Source: UBA668 sp049424465 (GTDB taxonomy: Bacteria > Actinomycetota > Acidimicrobiia > Acidimicrobiales > Ilumatobacteraceae). From it: a stretch of 8,768 bases of DNA. Where the stretch lies: the NCBI GenBank assembly GCA_049424465.1, contig JBMSSR010000120.1, forward strand, positions 1-8,768. Reading direction: 5' to 3'. The first letter of the stretch is position 1. Each line of letters begins with the position of its first letter. The notes under the pieces were generated by a model. The model was given only the letters and a program-made list of their open reading frames with translations. It had not been told where the DNA came from and did no database searches. Positions 4,687 through 8,768 of the stretch are shown here, one piece after another. Both the position numbers and the translations under genes were made by a program.

Positions 4687-6864
4687 TCAGTCCAGCAACC
4701 GCTGCGCGGCTGCCTCGATGTCGGCCTCGCTCACGAGCACCAGGCGGGCGGCATCGCCGAGCGGCACGAACGAGTCCTTGCTGGTCACGCGCCCGAGACG
4801 ACCGGCGAAGCCGGCATCGACCAGTTCTGCCACGACACCCTCGCCCACCCCGCCGGAGCGCCGCGTCTCGTCGACCACCAGCACCCGTCCGGTGGCACTG
4901 GCCTCGCGGACGATGTCGTCGACCGGCAGCGGCGCGATCCACCGCAGGTCCACGACACGCACGCCGATCCCCCGCTCTGCCAGTCGGCGCGCCACCCGCA
5001 GGCTCAGGAACGTCCCGTTGCCGAACGTCACGATGGTGAGGTCGGCGCCGTCGCCGTAGGTGCGGGCACGCCCGATCGGCACGTGCGCCGACGGGTCGGG
5101 CACGGCCAGCCACCCACCGTCGCCCGCCGCGTGCAGGTCGGCGGTGTGGTAGCGGGCGATCGGCTCGACGAGGACACCCAGGGTGCCGTCGACCGCCGCC
5201 GCGGCGACGAGTGTGCGCAGCATCGCGGCGCCGTCGTCGGCGCGCGCCGGCACGCCGAGCACGAGGCCGGGGATGTCGCGCAGCACCGTCAGCGAGTCGT
5301 CGTTGTGGAAGTGCCCACCGAACCCCTCCTGGTACCCGAGGCCGGCGATGCGCACCACCATGCCGTTGCGGTACCGACCGCGCGAGAAGAACTGCAGCGT
5401 GGCGGCCTCGCCGCGCAGCTGGTCCTCGGCATTGTGCAGGTACGCGAGGTACTGGATCTCGGGCACCGGCACGAACCCACTGACGGCGGCACCGAGCGCG
5501 ACACCGAGGATGCTGGTCTCGTCGAGCAGCGTGTCGAACACGCGGCCCGCACCGGCCGACGCCAGCAACCCCTTGGTGACGCCGTAGACGCCGCCCTTGG
5601 CGGCGACGTCCTCGCCGAACAGCAGCACGTCCCGACGCGGCGCGAGCAGGTCGGCCAGCGTGGTGTTGATCGACTGCGCCAGCGTGAGCGGTGCGCCGGA
5701 CGACAGCGTGGTGGCGGGGTCGCGCTCGACGGCCTCGCGCACCGCCGACGGGCGCCGCGGGGCGATCGGGGCCATCACCTCGTCGGCGGTCACCAGCTGG
5801 CGGGCAGTCGCGAGCGCCGCGGCGGTGCGCAGCACGCGCTGTCGCACCTCGTCGTGGCGCACGAGCAACTCGTCGACCGTGCGCACCCCCGCGCCCACCA
5901 GCGCCCGCGCGGTCGCGGCGATCGGGTCGAGCGCGGCATCGGCGCGCAGCTCGGCGGCCGACCGGTAGGCGCTCTCGACGTCGGTGCCGGCGTGGCCACC
6001 GAAGCGCACGGTGCGTAGGTGCAGGAACGCCGGTGTGCGGCGCGTGCGCACCCACTCGCCCAGCTCGGTGACGGTGTCGAGCACACCGACCGGGTCGGTG
6101 CCGTCGACCGCCTCGTAGCGCAGGTGCGGCCTCGCGCCGTACGCGGCACGGATCCAGTCGGGCGGCGTGCGCACGCTGATGCCCAGACCGTTGTCCTCGC
6201 ACACGAACAGCAGCGGGAGCGGCAGGTGCTGGTGCGCGCAGTGCAGCGCGGTGTTGACCGCGCCCGTCGCGACCGAGTGGTTGGCCGAGGCATCGCCGAA
6301 CGAGCACACCGCCAGCGCGTCGCGCCGCCACGGCGAGTCGATGCCGAGCTTCTCGGCGCGACCGATCGCGAACGCCACACCCACCGCCCGGGGCAGGTGC
6401 GACGCGATCGTCGAGGTCTGCGGGATCACCGCGAGGTCGTGGCGCCCGAAGACCTTGTGCCGGCCACCGGCAATCGGCTCGTCGGCCGAGGCGACCACAC
6501 CCGACATGACGTCGTGCACACCGTCGAGGCCCGCGCGAGCCAGGTAGAAGGCGCCGCTGCGGTAGTGCAGCAGCGCGGGGTCGTCGGGACGCAGCGCGAG
6601 CGACACCGCACCGTTGCTCTCGTGACCGGCCGAGCCGATCGTGTAGTAGCCACGCGCCTTCGAGCGCAACCAGCGCGCCGCCATGTCGCAGTGCCGGCTC
6701 GCCAACTGTGCGTCGTACAGGCGGAGCAGCGACTGCTGGTGCTCGGTCGACAGCAGCCGGCCCGGCGGCGGTGCGGCACGAATGTCCTCGATCGCCGCGA
6801 CGAGCTGCTGCTCGAGTGGCGTGCGTGCCACGTCGTCGGGGTCGAGCACTGCGGGCGGCTGCAC
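4687..6864 (-). CDS. Fused alpha/beta E1 component of a 2-oxoacid dehydrogenase (thiamine diphosphate-dependent)
   Basis: This 725-residue chain joins both E1 subunits, which usually have separate genes. The alpha half (about 45-340) has the thiamine-diphosphate site GDA (190-192) paired with EDNGLGISV (223-231); the usual triplet is GDG. The beta half (about 390-725) has FGEDVAAKGGVYGVT (416-430), where Glu418 is the expected cofactor-activating glutamate, PEIQYLAYLHNAEDQ, the active-site HFHNDDS (518-524), and a transketolase C-terminal domain (about 595-720). The enzyme should decarboxylate a 2-oxoacid, possibly branched-chain, and pass the acyl group to an E2 lipoyl protein, but no E2 or E3 gene is in the window. 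The start is GTG at 6864, with no Shine-Dalgarno sequence and a CACACT hexamer six bases upstream. It lies 60 bp after the GNAT gene and 91 bp before the flavin operon. The substrate is not readable from sequence. Confidence 0.9.
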   Translation of the reverse strand: MQPPAVLDPDDVARTPLEQQLVAAIEDIRAAPPPGRLLSTEHQQSLLRLYDAQLASRHCDMAARWLRSKARGYYTIGSAGHESNGAVSLALRPDDPALLHYRSGAFYLARAGLDGVHDVMSGVVASADEPIAGGRHKVFGRHDLAVIPQTSTIASHLPRAVGVAFAIGRAEKLGIDSPWRRDALAVCSFGDASANHSVATGAVNTALHCAHQHLPLPLLFVCEDNGLGISVRTPPDWIRAAYGARPHLRYEAVDGTDPVGVLDTVTELGEWVRTRRTPAFLHLRTVRFGGHAGTDVESAYRSAAELRADAALDPIAATARALVGAGVRTVDELLVRHDEVRQRVLRTAAALATARQLVTADEVMAPIAPRRPSAVREAVERDPATTLSSGAPLTLAQSINTTLADLLAPRRDVLLFGEDVAAKGGVYGVTKGLLASAGAGRVFDTLLDETSILGVALGAAVSGFVPVPEIQYLAYLHNAEDQLRGEAATLQFFSRGRYRNGMVVRIAGLGYQEGFGGHFHNDDSLTVLRDIPGLVLGVPARADDGAAMLRTLVAAAAVDGTLGVLVEPIARYHTADLHAAGDGGWLAVPDPSAHVPIGRARTYGDGADLTIVTFGNGTFLSLRVARRLAERGIGVRVVDLRWIAPLPVDDIVREASATGRVLVVDETRRSGGVGEGVVAELVDAGFAGRLGRVTSKDSFVPLGDAARLVLVSEADIEAAAQRLLD

Positions 6865-6870
6865 TGCGCC

Positions 6871-6876
6871 AGTGTG
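6871..6876 (-). promoter_or_regulatory. Possible -10 element (CACACT) of the E1 fusion gene
   Basis: CACACT on the minus strand keeps the A at position 2 and T at position 6 of TANNNT and ends six bases before the GTG at 6864, the same placement as at the other first genes. It is a weak match at position 1. It also lies inside a tandem 8-bp repeat, GCGCCAGT/GTGCCAGT (plus strand, 6866-6881). Confidence 0.3.
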
Positions 6877-6880
6877 CCAG

Positions 6881-6908
6881 TTCGGCGGTGTGCGCCGAAG
6901 CGCTTCGG
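6881..6908. repeat. Overlapping inverted repeats upstream of the E1 gene (operator or alternative hairpins)
   Basis: TTCGGCG (6881-6887) and CGCCGAA (6893-6899) form a perfect 7-bp inverted repeat around GTGTG. The second arm is shared with a 14-bp palindrome, CCGAAGCGCTTCGG (6895-6908). The three half-sites thus allow two exclusive pairings. The first repeat lies at about -17 to -35 relative to the proposed E1 transcription start, where a repressor would block polymerase. In a read-through transcript from the GNAT gene it could instead form a terminator-like hairpin, though no U-tract follows. Confidence 0.45.
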
Positions 6909-6924
6909 GCGCGCCGCAGCGCCG

Positions 6925-7476
6925 TCAGACGTCGATGCGGTACCGGACGACGACCGGGTCGTCGCTGCGCTGCACGACGGCGCGGTACCGGTTGACGAGC
7001 GCACGCATGCCGGTGTTCTCGCGCAGCACCTCGGCGATGATGCGCGTCACGCCACGCTTGCGCGCCAGCGCGAGTAGGGCATCCATCAGCCTGCTGCCGA
7101 CGCCCTTGCCCTGGTACTCGTCGATCACCGTCACCGACAGTTCGGGCGGGCCGTCGCCGCCGCTGATCCAGCGCGCCACACCCACCGGCTTGCCCTCGGG
7201 GTGCCGCTCGTCGCGCAGCGTCGCGTCGAACGCCACGATCGCCGCGTGCTGCCACCCGTCGACCTCGCGCAGTCGCTGCTTCAGCTCGGGCGTCAGCTCG
7301 CGCACGGCGGTGAAGAAGCGCAGGTGGCGCGACTCGGGGCCCAGCTCGCTGAACCCTTCCTCGAAGTACCGGTCGAAGTCGTCCGGTGTCCCCTCGCGGG
7401 TGACGATCGCAGGCACGTGGTCGATGCCACCAGTCTGGCCCGCCCGCATCGGGCTGCGTCGATGGTCGTCGGGCAC
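6925..7476 (-). CDS. GNAT-family N-acetyltransferase
   Basis: The product (183 residues from the GTG at 7476) is a single GNAT domain. It would transfer an acetyl group from acetyl-CoA to an amine of a small molecule or protein. The acetyl-CoA pyrophosphate loop is clear: ELSVTVIDEYQGKGVGSRLM (112-131) with Q-x-x-G-x-G at 122-127. It is preceded by the strand VGVARWI (98-104) and followed by IIAEVLRENTGMRALVNRY (146-164). The N-terminal stretch DDFDRYFEEGFSELGPESRHLRFF resembles the GNAT domains of bacterial protein-lysine acetyltransferases (Pat type), but there is no cAMP-binding or CoA-ligase domain, so the substrate is unknown. The start is uncertain: the GTG at 7476 is 13 bp after the cyclase stop and no candidate has a clear Shine-Dalgarno sequence; an ATG at 7449 would also keep the whole domain. 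It is probably co-transcribed with the cyclase gene. Confidence 0.85.
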   Translation of the reverse strand: MPDDHRRSPMRAGQTGGIDHVPAIVTREGTPDDFDRYFEEGFSELGPESRHLRFFTAVRELTPELKQRLREVDGWQHAAIVAFDATLRDERHPEGKPVGVARWISGGDGPPELSVTVIDEYQGKGVGSRLMDALLALARKRGVTRIIAEVLRENTGMRALVNRYRAVVQRSDDPVVVRYRIDV

Positions 7477-7489
7477 GTCGGCAGCGGGG

Positions 7490-8467
7490 TCAGTCGCGCA
7501 CCCTCATGCCGCGGGCATCGTCCCACCGCAGCGGCGACGCGAGCGCGTCCATCGGTGACTCCGGCCGCTCGCCGGGGCGTTCGCCGTGCGGCCAGTCGGG
7601 CGGGCACACCGCCACGAAGCTGGCGAACCCGCCGGTGCCACCGCGGAAGCGCGGGAACCCGACGGTGACGAGCGCACCCGTCGGCGGCACGAGGTCGAGG
7701 TTCGTCACGCCCTCGGCCTGCAGGTAGCCGTTCGTCAGCAGCCACGCCTCACCCTCGAGCGTCGGTGTCGAGTCGGTGTCGAGCGGCTCGTGCCCGTGGA
7801 ACAGGATGTGCCGTTCGAGGTGCAGGAACTTCAGTGCGGCCAGCGACACCCCGGGGAACGGTGTGCGCGTCGCGAAGTCGGGCTCGTCCCAGTGCGTCGA
7901 CCAGTCACTGCGCACCATCACCACCGACCCGGCAGGCACACGACCATGCTCGGCCTCCCAGGCAACGATGTCGTCGACGCTGAGCGCGTAGCCGTCGTCA
8001 GCCGTGACCTGATCGACGATCGAGATCACCACGAGTGGCCGCAACGCGATCGCGACGGGCAGCTCGTCGATCGCCGGGTAGTCGGGGTTCCAGTGCGCCG
8101 GTGGGTCGAGCTGCGTGCCGAACTGGTCGGTGGGCAGCACGTACTCCGTCGCCTCGAACCCGTCGGCGTCGTACGTGAACGCCTCACCCACCGCCTTGAC
8201 GTCGGGATTGCCGCTGCGCGCACGGACGAACGCAGCGCGCGACGCGTCGAAGCCGTACCAGACGGGTGTCGACGGCTCGAGCACGTGGCTGAGCGAGACG
8301 TACTTCGCCCGCGACAGCGACCGCTCGTACACCGCCCACAGGTCGTCGGCGGCGACATCGTCGTCGGCACACGCCACGAGCGTGGCCCCGCCCGCCACGG
8401 CCGCCGAGGCGCCGAAGAGCCGGCGGAGGAATCGACGACGCGGCAGGTGCACCGAGGGTTCGCCCAT
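7490..8467 (-). CDS. Cyclase-family (kynurenine formamidase-like) metal hydrolase, Tat-exported lipoprotein
   Basis: The 325-residue protein starts with a twin-arginine signal, RRRFLRRL (10-17), a hydrophobic stretch, and a lipobox LVAC with Cys33. It should therefore be exported folded by Tat and anchored as a lipoprotein. The mature part is a cyclase-family fold: YVSLSHVLEPSTPVW (56-70), a metal-site region QFGTQLDPPAHW (115-126), GHEPLDTDS (225-233), and a C-terminal AEGVTNLDLVPPTGALV (251-267) carrying the conserved Glu252. Relatives hydrolyse amides or cyclic compounds (N-formylkynurenine, isatin) with a divalent metal. The canonical site is HxGTHxDxxxH; here both leading histidines are glutamine (Gln115, Gln119), while Asp121 and His125 remain, so metal or activity may differ. 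The start at 8467 has TACGCT six bases upstream, suggesting a leaderless mRNA. The GNAT gene follows 13 bp after the stop. The substrate is unknown. Confidence 0.88.
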   Translation of the reverse strand: MGEPSVHLPRRRFLRRLFGASAAVAGGATLVACADDDVAADDLWAVYERSLSRAKYVSLSHVLEPSTPVWYGFDASRAAFVRARSGNPDVKAVGEAFTYDADGFEATEYVLPTDQFGTQLDPPAHWNPDYPAIDELPVAIALRPLVVISIVDQVTADDGYALSVDDIVAWEAEHGRVPAGSVVMVRSDWSTHWDEPDFATRTPFPGVSLAALKFLHLERHILFHGHEPLDTDSTPTLEGEAWLLTNGYLQAEGVTNLDLVPPTGALVTVGFPRFRGGTGGFASFVAVCPPDWPHGERPGERPESPMDALASPLRWDDARGMRVRD

Positions 8468-8473
8468 GTGCCG

Positions 8474-8479
8474 AGCGTA
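8474..8479 (-). promoter_or_regulatory. Predicted -10 element (TACGCT) of the cyclase gene, leaderless
   Basis: TACGCT on the minus strand fits TANNNT and ends six bases before the ATG at 8467. No Shine-Dalgarno sequence lies before the ATG and no clear -35 box is seen. The stretch 8480-8527 between this element and the tRNA terminator shows nothing else recognisable. Confidence 0.5.
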
Positions 8480-8527
8480 CTGAACCCGTCACAGCACGGC
8501 CCTCGGAACCGACCGCCCGCCTCCTGC

Positions 8528-8562
8528 CGAGAAACGCAAGAAGCGGCCCGCAAGGACCGCTT
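8528..8562 (-). terminator. Intrinsic terminator of the tRNA operon
   Basis: On the minus strand AAGCGGTCC and GGGCCGCTT (8562-8541) form a 9-bp stem, with one G-T pair, around the tetraloop TTGC. It is followed by the T-rich CTTGCGTTTCTC. The hairpin begins six bases after the 3' end of tRNA-Phe, so it should end the Asp-Phe transcript and insulate the cyclase promoter. Confidence 0.85.
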
Positions 8563-8568
8563 CAGACG

Positions 8569-8641
8569 TGGTCGAGACCGGCGTCGATCCGGTGACCCTA
8601 CGCTTTTCAGGCGTATGCTCTGCCGACTGAGCTACTCGACC
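8569..8641 (-). tRNA. tRNA-Phe (GAA)
   Basis: A complete 73-nt cloverleaf can be folded. The acceptor stem is GGTCGAG/CTCGACC, the D-stem GCTC/GAGC, the anticodon stem TACGC/GCGTA with loop CTGAAAA (anticodon GAA), the variable region GGGTC and the T-stem ACCGG/CCGGT. The discriminator is A73. CCA is not encoded, as bases after 8569 read CGT on the minus strand. The T-loop reads ATCGACG, so position 54 is A rather than the usual T. It lies downstream of tRNA-Asp in one operon. Confidence 0.97.
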
Positions 8642-8697
8642 GAGTGGTGGATTCGGGCGAGACCGCCGTCACCGACGACCTCACTCGCTTCCTCCGT

Positions 8698-8713
8698 TCG
8701 GGTTCTCACCCGA
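8698..8713 (-). other. Hairpin with GAGA tetraloop in the tRNA spacer
   Basis: On the minus strand TCGGGT-GAGA-ACCCGA forms a 6-bp stem closed by a GNRA-type loop. It begins two bases after the discriminator of tRNA-Asp. It probably helps 3' processing or folding of the precursor; no U-tract follows, so it is not a standard terminator, and tRNA-Phe lies downstream in the same direction. The rest of the 73-bp spacer shows no gene. Confidence 0.45.
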
Positions 8714-8714
8714 G

Positions 8715-8768
8715 CGGTCCCGACGGGACTCGAACCCGCGACCTCCGGCTTGACAGGCCGGCGTGAAC
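8715..8768 (-). tRNA. tRNA-Asp (GTC), partial: 5' part beyond the right edge
   Basis: The visible 3' part contains the anticodon arm CCGGC-CTGTCAA-GCCGG (anticodon GTC), the T-arm GCGGG-TTCGAGT-CCCGT and the acceptor strand CGGGACC with discriminator G73. CCA is not encoded. The acceptor 5' strand and most of the D-arm lie outside the window. The order Asp then Phe matches the actinobacterial Glu-Asp-Phe cluster, so tRNA-Glu is expected just beyond the edge. Confidence 0.93.

Noticed and set aside
3814..6018. Open frame of 734 codons on the plus strand across four minus-strand genes
   Set aside because: It crosses gene borders without regard to them and has low-complexity Arg/His/Gly composition, typical of antisense reading in high-GC DNA.
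4592..7255. Open frame of 887 codons on the minus strand overlapping both the E1 and GNAT genes
   Set aside because: It is an Arg/Ala-rich reading one frame off two genes with complete, conserved domains; it has no motifs of its own.

Overview
The window is GC-rich DNA (by eye roughly 70% G+C, with third codon positions almost all G or C). It looks like a chromosomal segment of a high-GC actinobacterium. Three things point that way: a tRNA-Asp/tRNA-Phe pair in the order of the actinobacterial Glu-Asp-Phe cluster, promoters of the A/T-poor TANNNT type placed for leaderless mRNAs, and abundant Tat/lipoprotein and GTG-start use. An Acidimicrobiia-type organism is a guess that the sequence alone cannot settle.

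Layout, left to right. (a) 1-246, minus: the start of a Phd/YefM-type antitoxin gene that runs off the left edge, with a perfect 10-bp inverted repeat over its start. (b) 346-1803, plus: a complete class-3-like aldehyde dehydrogenase, divergent from the antitoxin; it is the only plus-strand gene. (c) 4595-1825, minus: a tight four-gene operon encoding a four-histidine ferric-reductase-like membrane protein, a membrane-anchored FMN-binding-domain protein with the flavinylation motif TGATYT, the FAD:protein FMN transferase ApbE, and the ribosome-assembly GTPase EngB/YihA. The last three genes overlap by 1 and 4 bp. (d) 6864-4687, minus: a single-chain fusion of the alpha and beta subunits of a 2-oxoacid dehydrogenase E1, with no E2 or E3 nearby. 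(e) 8467-6925, minus: a Tat-exported lipoprotein of the cyclase (kynurenine formamidase-like) family followed by a GNAT acetyltransferase. (f) 8768-8528, minus: tRNA-Asp (cut by the right edge), tRNA-Phe, and an intrinsic terminator.

How the genes fit together. The four-gene operon reads as a transmembrane electron-transfer module. Haem in the membrane protein would pass electrons to a covalently bound flavin on the outer face, with ApbE attaching the flavin; EngB seems to be a co-transcribed housekeeping passenger. The first gene of every transcription unit has an A and a T at fixed places in a hexamer ending exactly six bases before the start codon. Two of the three internal operon genes have Shine-Dalgarno sequences instead. 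No phage, insertion sequence or CRISPR array was seen. The items most worth following up are the flavin operon and its regulation, the cyclase with two substituted metal-ligand histidines, and the operator arrays upstream of the antitoxin and the E1 fusion.
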